The position numbers were made by a program, and so were the translations under genes. A model generated the notes under the pieces. That model saw nothing but the letters and a program-made list of their open reading frames with translations. It made no database searches and had not been told where the DNA came from. A DNA stretch of 64,000 bases from positions 310,001-374,000 of the forward strand of contig VXAZ01001722.1 in the NCBI GenBank assembly GCA_013399875.1, read 5' to 3'. Position 1 is the first letter of the stretch, and each line of letters opens with the position of its first letter. Below, piece after piece: positions 50,761-63,493 of this stretch. Source of the stretch: Gymnorhina tibicen. Lineage: Eukaryota > Chordata > Aves > Passeriformes > Artamidae.

Positions 50761-53700
50761 GACCATAGATGCTAAAGGAAACAATTCCTCCTTATGTATC
50801 CATCTGCGGTCCTTATGGGGACTGCTGTTGGCACACGGTTTCTGTCGCTGAAATGACAGCAACACATCGGTATGAAACCCACTTCAGAGGGCTTGAGTTC
50901 ACATGTGTGCCAGTATCCCTTATGATAAAAAGCTTAAATGTTTTAAGAGGGACCAGGTAGTTGAGCTTTTCCGTTCGGAGTCTCCATAGCAATGTCTTCA
51001 AATTAATATTTTAAGTTCTGCAGAAAGTAGTCACGTTCCAAGTACAGGCAGGATCAGCAGACTAGAAGAGGAGCTTGGTCACAAAATGTCCCATTATCTC
51101 CTCCTGTGTTTTACTTGCATAATGAAAATGCCATGAAAAAGTTGATCTATATTCCTTCAGAAGCCCCAGGTTTGTCTGGTTGTTTGCCATTTAAACATCT
51201 GGACTTAAAATTGCATATGAATGATGCAATATTCACAAGACAGGACTGTAAGGACTTTTTTAGTACAGCTGCACTTGACTAGATACTTGTAACTACGTTC
51301 AGTTTTGAACCATGAGAGCATTGCGAATGCAATGTCTTTGATTTTGAGAAGATTTTCTACCAGAAAAGTTTCATCCTGAACTGGTAGGGCAATAGATTAA
51401 AGTGTTCAAACATGCTTCAGAGATGAAATTTTAACTATTATTTGGGTACAACTGCATTTGGGTACCAGAACATCTTCCAAGATGTGACTTTCTTTTCCCT
51501 TATTGTCATGGGAATTTCTTTTCTAGTATATTTGAAAACTAGAATAGAGGACAACTCAAGCATTAAGACAACATGCTAAGCTGTATTGTCCTTCCCCATA
51601 TAATTTAAAATATATTATGTATGTATGTAGAGACTAAATCTTTCTATCACCTTCGATCCCTGACTTAGACACCCTATTTTTCTTCTAAGTCAATATAAAT
51701 TAGTCATCCCCCTTGGAATCCTGAAGTATTACTTCAAATTGGTGTTGTTAAGTTGTACAGCTTCATGAGTTTTTTTTAAAAACTAGGACTTTCAAAATTC
51801 CTATTCTCAGACTAGATGTAAATAAGTGTTAAGCAATAAAAATGGCTCTGCATGATGTGCTGCTGTTTATTGCAATTCCAGGACTAACATGTAAATTAAG
51901 CAGTTTTCTGTATTTATGAAAAAAATTTATTTCCATTATAGCTGTGAGTAATGAATGTCCAGTTAAACTGCATATGTTAAAAAATACTATAAAGAAAAAG
52001 CACAAGTATCTTGAAATGAGATATATAGTATGATGTATAGATTAAAAGACTCTCAGGCCACAAGGGACAGCTGCAGCAGTATGTAGGCTGCTATACCTTT
52101 CAGTACAGTCCACAGAATTGTATATAGTAAATCTTACAGTTTACCCAAGAAGTTGTGGTTAGACAAGAGGATTTCCCTTGGAAATACATCCAGCTTCCAG
52201 TCTGAGGAGTGGGAATCATGATTACTGTTCACCTAAATAGAGCTTGAAGGTTGATGCAGAAGCTGAAGTCTTGCTTTGATAATTCCAAGAACTGACATTC
52301 TTCACTTGAGACGGGGTTAATTCCCGTGTTGGAGAACTACTCAGTTACTCAGAAAGTAAGGCACCACTCACTGAATACAGGAACCACAGAGCTGGGGCCT
52401 TGGTGTTTCTATACAACTACCTGTAATAGTTTTACAAAGAAATTTTAAATTAAGAAAGATTTTCAAACATTACATTCTAATTTGATTGTCAAAGATAAAA
52501 CTTAAAACCATTCTTAAAATGTAATTCTAGGTCCCTGCTGATTTGTTTTGTGGGTGCATGTTGATCTCCAGTAATGGCCTGGCTGCTCTGCATGGTCTTG
52601 TATTGAAAAGTATTTCCCCCTCCAGTGACACTATTCACAATGTAAAGTCTTATTCAAGGAAAAAGTGGCAGAATGTGATCTCAAATTAATTTTCTTGCCC
52701 CTTTCTTGATATGCTCCTCTCACACTGATTTTCAAGGAAAATGTGCGAGGTCTGTTTTTATCGCCTCCCTAGTCTCCCAAGAAATTCCCAGTATTCAGAC
52801 TTGTGTGTACAGAAATGTAAGAAACAGTGATTAAAGTAATGGACAGATATCTGAAAGCTGAAAAGGAAATAGAAACCTAAGTTAAAGGCTGTATATCAAA
52901 GTGAAATACCCTTTTCAGAAACCAGATTTGTTCCCATACAGTCAAAGACACAGATCTCTCATTCTGCCATTGCTGTTGGAAGAGTTAATATTTACAAGGA
53001 AATTAAAATAATATTTAAACTCTTTCCTAAGATAGGTTGCGCCATTGCTCCAGCTGAAATGATAAGCAAAATATTTCTGTTGACTAGAAAAGGCATAGTT
53101 TGAAGCCTGTTGTAGGCTGTATCTATATGTCAGAGTTTGTCCATGATGTGTATATGCATCACTGCTCTCTGCTAGCATGTCAGACGTGTGAAGCCTGTGT
53201 AGTGATGTTGACCTCTATTACAGGTGAGAGGATAACCTACAGAGGATAAATCTTAGCATTCATTTAGCATCAAGCATGTACATGATAGAAGGCAGATAAT
53301 GTTCGTCACGTTTCTACAGAGAGATCTTCTGATCTTTTTAAATTTGCTAATTTACTTTGAAAATAGAAGGTTTAAATAAATAGTGGGTAAATTACATGGC
53401 ATTGCACTGATTCAGTATACTTCAGAGAGAATTACCAAATCAATAATATTCAAGCCAACAACTGAGTTTTTGCTTGGGATAAAATAAAAACATTCAGTTG
53501 ATTCTAAATGTTTATTTCAAGGAAAGAACAGAATATCTGGCTGGACATTATTGATTAGATTTGTTAATTTTGAAATAAATATTAGCAAAATAGATGTAAA
53601 ACAATAGCAGCATTTAAAACTTCTTTTTACAATGCTAAAAACATGAATTACATACAAGAGCTGTGCAATATAAGCTTGTTGGTTTTGCTCAAAAGAATTT

Positions 53701-56700
53701 TCAAAGGAAGAGCAGTAGAGCTTAATACTAAGAAAGTAAGCTCCTCAACTTTATTTAACCATTTATATTTTCAACAAATTAGTTAAACGACTCTATATGT
53801 CTTTTTGTAAAAATCCATAGCACCTCTTTAACAACCATAGCAAATATAAAAAAAAAAAGCAAGAAAACTTCAATTTTCTTCATCTTCCTTGAGATGGAGA
53901 CCAGTCAGGGGATACAGATTCATAGCTGAAGAACAATAATAGTTTTAGTTAGATTTTATGAGAAGATTTACTGTCTTTGTATTTACTGATCTTAGGCCAT
54001 CTTTGGAAAAAAAATTTTAACTAGACACATGCCTCAATGATTTTTCTTTAATACCTGTTTAGTGCCCAGAATATTGACCATCTATTTAGTAGGGAAGCTT
54101 TTGCTATTGATTTACATGAAGCAGAAAATTATCATATTTGTGAACAAAGAAAGAGTAAGGAAGAAAGAGAGACAGTAGGTAGTTGCATGCTTATTTCATT
54201 GTGAAATTATAATTTAGAGAGTTCAGTCCTTCAATAACAGAAATCATATTTGAGTCTAAATGGCAGCAAACTGCATACATCTGAAACTGTGGGATAAGAA
54301 ACTTTATTCTCACCCACTAGTTCAATAAAAGTCTTTATTTTCAGAGTACTTTAAAATTTGTAGAGAGGTATTTTGATACCTGTACATGAAATAGGCTTTT
54401 TTATGGTCAGTAACAGTAAGGTTCTTAAGAATAATTCTGTTAATGCATAGTCAAATTATATTTAGAGGGAAGCTGTTGACCAAATCTAAGTCATGCTACT
54501 TTATTGCATTGTATTGTCTATGTGTCAGGCATTCTCAGAGATGAGTGCTTTTGTTGATTTTTACAAATGCAAAACTACAAACTTGTTACTTGCAGACTGT
54601 GCCTTTTCACTGATCTTCTTTCTTTAACAGATTCAAGGTAACAGTTAGTAGCGTTCTTTATTTTTTTCTAGCCATTATTAATTTAGCTGGGTTTGGGGGG
54701 GTTTTTCCTAACTTTGATTATCCTCCAGTGATGTTATAGATATTGTGTGATATAGATACATTTTGAAAAGATGTATGTGGTTTTGATTTAACATGAAAGC
54801 TTTCATAAGTTATGGGAGATCCTCACTCTGTAAAACAAAATCTATGAAGTTGTTCACTGACAGCTGTGTTAACCTGTCCAATTATGTGCAAAGCCAAACA
54901 TTTTAAAAAAGCAGGAAAGTGACAGTGAGAATATGTCGCCAAAACAAAACATTTTTATACCTGTCTGTATAACTGATGTGTTATCACAACATCCACATTA
55001 TTATCCTCACTGAATTTTATTTGTAGTCTTTACACTAAAATGCAGAAAAGCAATGAAGGAGAAATACTTAAAGGTGCATTTTAATTCAAAGACAAGTCTG
55101 CAGTTTTTATTAAAAAATGACACCAATATTATATCCTTTCAAAATGTGTCTGCCATTTTTTAAAAGAAATACTAGTTGTAGATGACCAAGAGATTAAATT
55201 AACTTTTTGTACAATTACTGCATTCTCACTTAGATCCTAAAAATATATAGATTGAAAAAAACCCACTTTACTGTTGTCACGCAAGAAGTCCAAAGATCAC
55301 ATCTAAAGCTGGGTTAAAATAAACTGCATCTCTTTATAGCATGTACTAATAAAATGTTTATTTTTTATGATGTGGGTGTGTAAAATTGTTTCTTTGCATT
55401 GAAATGCCTACAACTGATGTGGCAGATAAGTACATTCCTGTCACTTAGCAACCTTCACTAGTTCAGAAAAAAAAAAAATTGGGGGGTATCTTAAATGCTA
55501 TTATAAAAGTGTCTGGAATTTAGCAAATTACCAAATCATTCAGAAGTGAGTCATTACCTGAACTATAGTGATGTAATATACTGAATTTGACAGCAAGAAC
55601 AAAAATAACTAACTTGCATACATGGATAATTTAGGAAGGTGAGTTATTTAAAAAAAATTAGGAAAGAAATCAGAACACAAAACAGCAAACAAACCTGAAA
55701 TAAATCCAAATATGTTAAATTGCTTTCATTACACCAAATAGGTAGAAAATGAGACAGATATGAAATCATGACTATGAGAAAATTTCTGTCTTTGAAACTA
55801 CATAAATTATTAATCAGATCTGTTGTGAGTTATGTCTAGTTTAACATTGTGCAATCAAGCAAAAGGGACACTGAATTCAGAGCCTGTTCCAAAGTGTCCA
55901 GAAAAATCTGTTTTTGATTACATGACAAATAACACATGAAATTCTTTTACAATATATTTAAAGTGAGGAAAGAATACATTACTTGCTTGGAAATTGATTC
56001 CATTTTGTCTTTTTTTTCTCTAATTTCCCTCTACTTTTTTTCCTTCAGTGACACACCACAGTTTGATAACTTACACCCTTGACATTTACACGTGTTAAGA
56101 ACTGTATAATCACAAAGATCTAATTTTTTAATGTCAGTCCTGTATTTTTTTTCTGTCCTGTATCTGTTAGCTTCCCTGCATGGTATTCTGTAGCAGAGAG
56201 AAATCAAAGCATCCTATACTTGTCTGTATATACAATCAGCAAGTACCCATTCAAGAGAAAAAAAAAATCACTGCAGATCTGGCAACTGCGTGATCCTGTT
56301 TTTCAGGGAGTGTGCTCTGAAGCTGCCTATGGATTTGCTATGTAAACCCTTATTTCCTTGGACATTTTAACATGCACACGAGAGAGGTAAGGGCATATGA
56401 GGCTATGTCTTCCTGCCTTTTTCTGGAAATTTTGCCCTTTCTTCACAAACCTTGCTATAGAAGAAAGAGGTGGTATTGTCTGGAGGTGGAGTACAGGGAT
56501 ATGTTTGAGAGCTGAATTCTGTGGATAATGAAGCCAATACATCTCCTGAGCAGCTCTTTGACAATGGTTTAAATGTTTCTTGTTGCCTTAGTTGATGCTG
56601 GAATCATGAATTGTTAATGTTTTTTGGTTTGTTTTTTTTTTCTGTAAAGACCTAGAGAATTTTGATAAAATATAGTAAGCGTTCAGTTTGAAGGTAAGGT

Positions 56701-57617
56701 AATGCACAAACATTTTAAAAAAGTATTTTTTAGAACTCATCTCTATGACAGTGAGTTCAAATGTATAAGCTGGTACTTGAGTTGTTAAATTCACCATGCA
56801 GCAATATGTTTGATCAGTGAATAGTAGGAAATTTTATCAGGAAAATAAATCGTGACAAACCAAGCAAAGCTGCAGATTTAAAAGCTGGAATTTTCATCTA
56901 GTGCTGATAAGACTTACAGAGAATGTCGTTCCTTTGCATTCTCTCATTTCAACTATTTGTTCTTCAGAGCAGGATGAAATGGTGTTTCTGGTATCAGTAT
57001 CCTGTCTTTCAGAAATCAGCTAACTTTCTGTAACCAAGAAATCCCTCAAAAAAATCATTGCCTTCCTGAGTGGAAATTAGGAACTATTGGTTTACTCTAA
57101 ATTGTAGAGTACAAACTGCAACCTGTGAACCTGATGGACTTACTTTGAGAACCAGACAAGCTGTCTCTTGAATGATATCACTGAGGAGCAGACAAGGGTT
57201 GAAATTGCCAGTGTTTTTTCTGGTCAGCTGAAATGCTCAGTTCATCATCAAACACAACCTGTTTCTATCATCTAAAATAGGATTTTAGATCTAGGGTAGG
57301 AAAAGAAAGGGTACTAACTAGAAGTTTGAATGGACAAACATAAATAACAAATACGAGCAATTTACTAGAGATCTTGCTGATAAAATAATTTTTAGTTCGG
57401 GATTTTTTGACTTTGGGTGGGATTTTTATGGGGGGCAGTGGAAGGGAGAACAAGAGGTGGTGAGATGGCAGTGAATGCTGAATTAGAGAAGGGTATTTGT
57501 TCATAAGGCAGTAGACATATTTGATTCTAAAACGGTCACTTCCATGTGCATCCTGCAAAATTTTGTCGATGCTGAGGCATGGCTTTGGATAAAATGTTTG
57601 GCTTTCACAGAGCACTA
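50761..57617. other. Upstream intergenic AT-rich desert
   Basis: Nearly 7 kb upstream of TAFA5 without a recognisable gene, CR1 or LTR. It holds only homopolymers and the short TATG run. The 126-codon minus frame at 57268-57648 has no known motif. Confidence 0.55.
51609..51630 (+). repeat. Short (TATG)n repeat
   Basis: About three and a half TATG units in AT-rich sequence upstream of TAFA5. Confidence 0.7.
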
Positions 57618-58428
57618 AGCTCCTGAAGTTCAAAACTGGGAAATGCAAAGTCCTGCACCTGCAGAGGATTAACTCCTATGGGGTTAATGGACTATGGACT
57701 GGGGCCTATGATGTGGAAAGTAACTTTGCAGAAAATGACCTGAGAGTCCTGGTGGACATCAAGGTGACCAAAAGTCAGCAACGTGCTCCTGCAGCAAAGA
57801 AAGCCAGCAGCCTCCCGGGCTTCATTAGGCAGAGTGTTGCCAGCAGGTTGAGGAATGTGATCCTTCTCCTCTAGTTAGCACCGGTGAGACACATCTGGAG
57901 AGCTTTGTCCTGTACTGAACTCTCACAAGAAGTAGTACAGGAGAGGACAGGAAAGGTATGTCCATCTCTCTCTCTATTGCAGCAAAGAGCTGAGAGGGTG
58001 GTTAAGGAATCAGAGCCCTATTGTACAAGGGCGGGCTGAGAGACCTGGGATTGTTTATAATCAAAAAGAGAAGGGGATGTGTGTGTGTGTTTGTTTGTGT
58101 GTGTGTATGTGCATGTCTTAGTAATGGGTCCTGATGGGGCAAGACAGACTCTTCTTATCCAATGAAAGGAAAAGAGACAATAGATACAAATTGAAACAGA
58201 GGAAATTCCACTTAATGATAAGAAAAAAATATTTTACTTTGAGGGTGATCATACACTGGAACAGGTTGTGCAGTGACATTGTGCAGTCACCATCCTTGGG
58301 AATATACAAAACCTGTCTGGATAATGTCCTGAGCAGTCTGGTGTAACTGAGCCTGCTTTGAGCAAGGAGGTAGGACTAGACGAATTCCAAAGGTCTTTAC
58401 CACCTTCAACTGCTCTTTAAAAAGTAAT
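57618..58428 (+). mobile_element. CR1 LINE 3' fragment interrupted by a GT repeat
   Basis: The block begins with the usual 'gaagttcaa...aagtcctgcacctg' region, continues through 'gccagcaggttgagg' and 'catacactggaacaggttg', and ends at a decayed 3' terminus near 58425. At 58075-58114, where CR1 normally carries unique sequence, a GT-rich microsatellite has expanded. It lies upstream of TAFA5, outside the gene. Confidence 0.93.
58075..58114 (+). repeat. (GT)n microsatellite inside CR1
   Basis: GATGTGTGTGTGTGTTTGTT followed by further GT units lies within the CR1 copy at 57618-58428. Confidence 0.93.
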
Positions 58429-60131
58429 TGAATAATGTTAAATAAAAATAAACAAATAAATAAGTACTTTAAAAATTATATTTACTTATTATTGCCTCTT
58501 TTCAAGGTATTTTTCTCTTATCTAAGACACTCAGTAACAATTGTGCCTTCAGACAGCATGATGAGGGCGTGGTACCTCAGCACAGGATCTGACCATAAAG
58601 TCAGAAAATGGTGAAGCTTAAGAAATAACTTAGAGATATCCACTTTAAAAAGTTGAGGACAAGGGTAAGTCCTGTCCTCTCATTAGGACTCTTAAGTGCT
58701 TTTCTATCCACCCGGGTAATCTACTCCTGAAGGCAGTTACCTATAATCTTTCCTTTTAACCAAGTACTGTGTTTAGAGGAGAATCGAGTGGTGGCAATAG
58801 GACAGGTGTCACACCACGTCCTCGAGGCCTCCTAGTCATTACAACAATTGTTCAGGATGTATGGGAGCTCAGTTCAGTTCTTGTCTCTGCCGTGGGCAAA
58901 TCTGCATCAATCAATGGTTCTATAATGGGGCACTTACAATCCCCTTGTTGAAACAATGTCAATGTACATGTAATAAATCAAGATTTACAGGGCAGAAGGA
59001 GAAAGTATAAAAGTGAAACTGATTCTGTAGCTAACTATTTATGTGGGTACTCACCTTGAGAGGAGACCAATCTTTTCTTGCCAGATCCCAGGACAGTTCG
59101 TATAATTTTAACAATGACTGTATAATGTGCTTAATTATGGAAAAGACAGGCCATTGAAAAAGACTGATATCTGAAAACTTTATTTACTAGGTCTTAACTT
59201 CCATGCTTTGTCTGCAAATTGAATAATACCCAGTGTAAGTATGCAGCTTTCATGGCAAATTTTTGAATAGTTACATCTAGGACAGGTTTCATTAAACAAG
59301 CAAACAGAAAAAAATTTACATTAGTATTCATAACAATGTTTTCTGACAAGATCAAACAAATATTATAATTAATACACTGTTATTCACTCCACTGAACACT
59401 TTCTTTCTTTAGGCTCACATTCTTCTTCATCCTACCCAGACTATTTTTTTTCCTCTTTTATTAATGCAAACAATTCATTAGGTTACTGGAAATAATACTT
59501 TCCACAAAAAAATATTTTTAGGGTGTCCAAAATTTGTTTGCCTTCTCATCTACAGCTTTATTTTTCATCCTTTAAAATTGACAAGTTGCAAAATGAGAAG
59601 TCAGATGTTTCTTCACCTTGTTTGGGATTATTGCAATCCAATTCAAGCAGTATCATATACTTCTGCATATAAACTATGCTTGCTGTTTGCACAGAACCCA
59701 TACCTAACACTGGAGCCTCTGTGGTGAGCAGGGATATGTGGACATGCTTTTTCTGCCACACCTGTGGCACTGCACCACTGGTGCCAGCTCTGATGGGGTT
59801 ACCCCGTCTCTGCCCTCACTTTTGTGGGGTCCTGGGTTTTCAGAGCAGGATTTGATGCAGCTGAGGGGTGGACACCTGGCATGGCAGCAAAAAGGGGTGT
59901 CAGAGTCAGTTGCCTGTGGATCCAGTGCAAGTTTTGATTGCAGCTGGCTGGATAGATGCAGGAAGCTGGGGAAGGCTACCCTTTGTGAAACTTGCCCAGA
60001 GGGAAAGATAACAGCACTATATTTCTTCATTATAGAAAAGTATATAATATTCAAACCTGTGGAATATCCAGCATTATAAGTAGGAAGACAAAATGGTCAG
60101 CTGTGCATGTTAACTTCGCATAAACATATTT
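58429..60131. other. Upstream intergenic sequence between two CR1 copies
   Basis: Contains the GC-richer block at 59690 and a lone consensus donor on the minus strand (TCAAG|GTGAGT) near 59050-59058. No gene recognised. Confidence 0.5.
59690..60000. other. GC-richer unexplained block upstream of TAFA5
   Basis: This roughly 310-bp stretch is richer in G and C than its surroundings and open for over 110 codons on both strands (59738-60079 plus; 59704-60054 minus). The minus frame contains a cysteine/histidine cluster (QCHRCGRKS, CSPQRLQC), but the spacing fits no zinc motif I know. It does not match CR1 or the LTRs here. It could be a fragment of an unrecognised repeat or a decayed retrocopy. 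Confidence 0.3.
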
Positions 60132-60590
60132 CACAGAATCATAAATAGTTTGGTCTGCAGGGGACATTTAAAGGTCATCTAGTCCAACCCTCCTACAATA
60201 AGGAGGGCCATCTTCAGCTAGATCAGGTTGCTCAAAGCCATGTCACACCGGACCTTGAATGCTTTCAAGGCTGGGTCATCTGCTACTCTGGGAAATCTGT
60301 TCCAGTGTTTCAACTCCCTCACTTGTCCTATTACAACAGGCCTTCCTAAAATGTTTGACCCCATATTTCTTATAAGCCCCCTTCAAGTACTGAAAGGTCA
60401 CATTAAGGTCTCCCCAGAGCCTTCTCTTCTCCAGGCTGAACAGCCCCAAATCCCTTAGACTTTCCTCATGGGAGAGATGCTCCAGCCCTCTGGTCATTTT
60501 TGTGGCCCTCCTCTGGACCCTCTCCATTTGGTTCATGTCTTTCCTATGCTGAAGACCCCAAAGCTGGATGCTGTACCCATTTGATTCACA
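60132..60590 (-). mobile_element. CR1 LINE 3' fragment
   Basis: In reverse orientation: AGAATCATAAATAGTTTGGT, GGTCATCTAGTCCAACCCTC, the CAGGTTGCTCAAAGCCATGT block, then the conserved 'ccttctcttctccaggctgaacagcccc' and 'gtggccctcctctggaccc' regions. Length is about 460 bp. The 113-codon minus frame overlapping it is broken CR1 sequence. Confidence 0.96.
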
Positions 60591-63493
60591 AGACTGATAA
60601 GTGGTAATTTGCCACATGTTCAGCTTATTAGAACTGGTTCATTGGCACCCTAGAAAGGCATCTTGGTTCTTTCTCCTGTTGGGCACACTAATGAATGGCT
60701 GGGAATATTGATTTTGTGTGTCTCTTTGAGACATTGCTTTGCTGCTCCCCTATGGAGCTTCATTTCCTCCACCATGACAATATCATGCAATATTATCTCC
60801 AGTTGAATAGAGCTGCTTTGTGTTTGGAATAGGGTGAGCCACAGAATCTGTTAATACAATTTCAGGCACTGGACTGAACAAAAGGCACACAAATTTTTAA
60901 AAGTAATTTAGCTTAAAATGAGGAAACAACACACTTATTTACAAGACCACTAATTAATATTTTACTTCACTTCTATTCTTTCTCTGAGGGTAGCAGGACA
61001 ATACAAACAGAACCCAAACACATTTCTGTGTCATCATGAATTAAGGCAATCAGAAAAATTTCTTGATAAGTTGCCAGACTTCATCATTAGGGACTTCTCT
61101 GATGCTCATTCCACAATGAATTTTTAAATCTCATCAGCTGTGTGAACCATCTTTGTCAGGCAGGAAGGACCTTAACAACGTCTTTGTTTATTATCTGGAC
61201 CTCACATGAAACTAACATGACACTTCAAGTCTGATGTGAATGTCTCTATGTCCATAGGCTCTCTTTCAAACATGCTAAGTGTTGGTATCTGGTACGACAG
61301 AAACTTTCAGTCATCTGTGTTGCTTAAAATTGTACTGTACTGCTCCCCTGTGCACCCCCAAATCACCTACTATAATCTAAGTGCCCTGTCTCACACAAAG
61401 ATATCTGCGCTTTATGTCAGATCTGGATAATATTTTAAGCATTTAAGTCATAAGAAGAATTGGCTTCAAGAAAAGATTGAGTAAAATCCTTATAAATTTT
61501 AAAATACTATTTTGAGAAATTCTGAGGATGAAAACTGTGCAGGTTTTGATTGATCTGCATGTTCTTAAATTCAGAAATGATAAAAATTGAAGATAAAGGA
61601 ATTTTTTTTACACAGGATATTTGAATTATGTCCTCAGAGGTTATTTCTCCTGCCTTATGATTAACCGTGGTGCTGGATGAAGCTTTTCTATACAGTATTA
61701 TTTTCTTTTTGTCTTACCACTTTTAGTTCCAATATAATTTTAAGAGATGGCTTTTAAATCATTAGACTTTTCACCTAATTGCAAAGCCATTACAGGCAAA
61801 ATATGGCAAGAACTGAGCCTTTCAGTGCACCCATTTCTTTTAGTTTAATTGTAGCCCATCCAGCTTAGCTTCTTTCTGAGCTACTTTTAAACTTAGATAA
61901 CATTTTTTATGAGATTTCCCATAAACTAAAATGTCATTCTCGGAAACTATGATATTTTCCAAATGCTGCAGAATCATGCACATTTTTCTAAGGTTATTCT
62001 GATGCCAAATGAGAAGCAAAATAGTAGATATCTTTTAAATAATATCAGAAAGTTGTCGTGTTGTCTCTTTAAGGAAAATCTGGTGAAAATAATTTTGACA
62101 AAACATTTTTCATAAGAAAATATTGTCTTCATGAAACCAAAGCTTTTCACAGAAATCTATATATTTTTAATAAAAGTTTCATAATGAAGAAATTTTTTTC
62201 AGGTCCAGGGTAGAATTTCTATCCAAATTCTGACAAATTGAGATTCACTCTGTGGTCAGGGCAAATTAGGAGATCTGGGTTTAAACTGTTTACTTTCAGT
62301 TGCAGAAGGTAACTGAGCCTAGGCCTAACACTCTAAAAGTGACTGTCCTCAGCACTTGAATGCTGGTTTTTGAGGCAAATCTATCTCAGTCTCCCTTAAG
62401 ATCTCCTCAGAGCTTTTTATATATCTTAGCTTTTCCTCTATATGGAGGTAAAACAGAAGAGAAAATGTCAACTATGATGGATAAAATAAAATTCTTTTGT
62501 TCTCAGGTCAGGCTATTTGTCAGAGTGCAAAAGAAAATGCTGTTTGGATGTATTTAGTTAGGAAGGCTCATATTTTAAGGTATATTTTAAGTTCCAGTTA
62601 GAGTTTCAAGTCACAGCTTTGTGTTGATTCATAACACATAATTCTCCTTGATTTAAGTGAAATTATCTCTACAGGTGCAGGTATAAAGCCTGAGAATTTC
62701 TGTTTATAAACGTTCACAAAGAAAAAACTCTGTAATTTTAATACTATTGTATGTGCCATTTGGGTAAGCAGTTTTATGCACTTTTTATATACCAATAAAA
62801 TTCTCTGCTTACAATACCATGCTAGTCTTTCATGGGGTAGATTCTAGTTTCTAATATTCCATTTCACAGTAATATAAAAGAATTTAGATCAGTCAAGGAA
62901 TTAACCAAATAGTTGAGGACGTAGGTTCTAAATAATCAAAAATGTTAACATTGCTGATAGCCACTATTAGAACAGTCAGGACTAAGAATACAAATTACAT
63001 AATATAATATCTTCTGTATTAATCTGAGGTGCTCAGAATTGTGGGAGATGATTAGAACTGTCAAGTGGGCAAATGTACATATAAAAATATCAGAAAATAC
63101 TTTTTTGACTTCAATATAAGATTTGTGAAACCCCTTGGCTATTAGGAATGAATTACTAAAAATTATCTGTTTAAAATGAAAACTGTGTGAAAGCCAAATT
63201 ATCTATAGTTTTACAATGAAAATAAGCTGTTATATGATAATAACAAATAGTGTTACTGAACAGACTTACACTGGCATATTTAAATAAAGGGAGTCTTTAT
63301 TTATAAGATTTTAAAAAGCATAAGTTGCCTTTTAAACTGCTCATGTAGAACATGAGCAAAACGCTATTTTTCATGTACCAAAATAAGTAGAGATTCTTGA
63401 CCATCAGAATCTTTTTAATCATCAATCTTTTTAATGCATTTTGCTTGAATGGGAATTTTCTAGCAGTAATTGAGGTCTGTACATTCTGAAGTC
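60591..63493. other. Upstream intergenic AT-rich sequence
   Basis: No gene or repeat recognised before the LTR-like element at 63494. Confidence 0.55.

Noticed and set aside
57268..57648. 126-codon minus-strand frame
   Set aside because: No motif, AT-rich codon use, and its upstream part overlaps the start of a CR1 copy; treated as chance.
59040..59060. Consensus splice donor TCAAG|GTGAGT on the minus strand upstream of TAFA5
   Set aside because: No CpG island, promoter or matching acceptor nearby; isolated donor matches are expected by chance in 13 kb.
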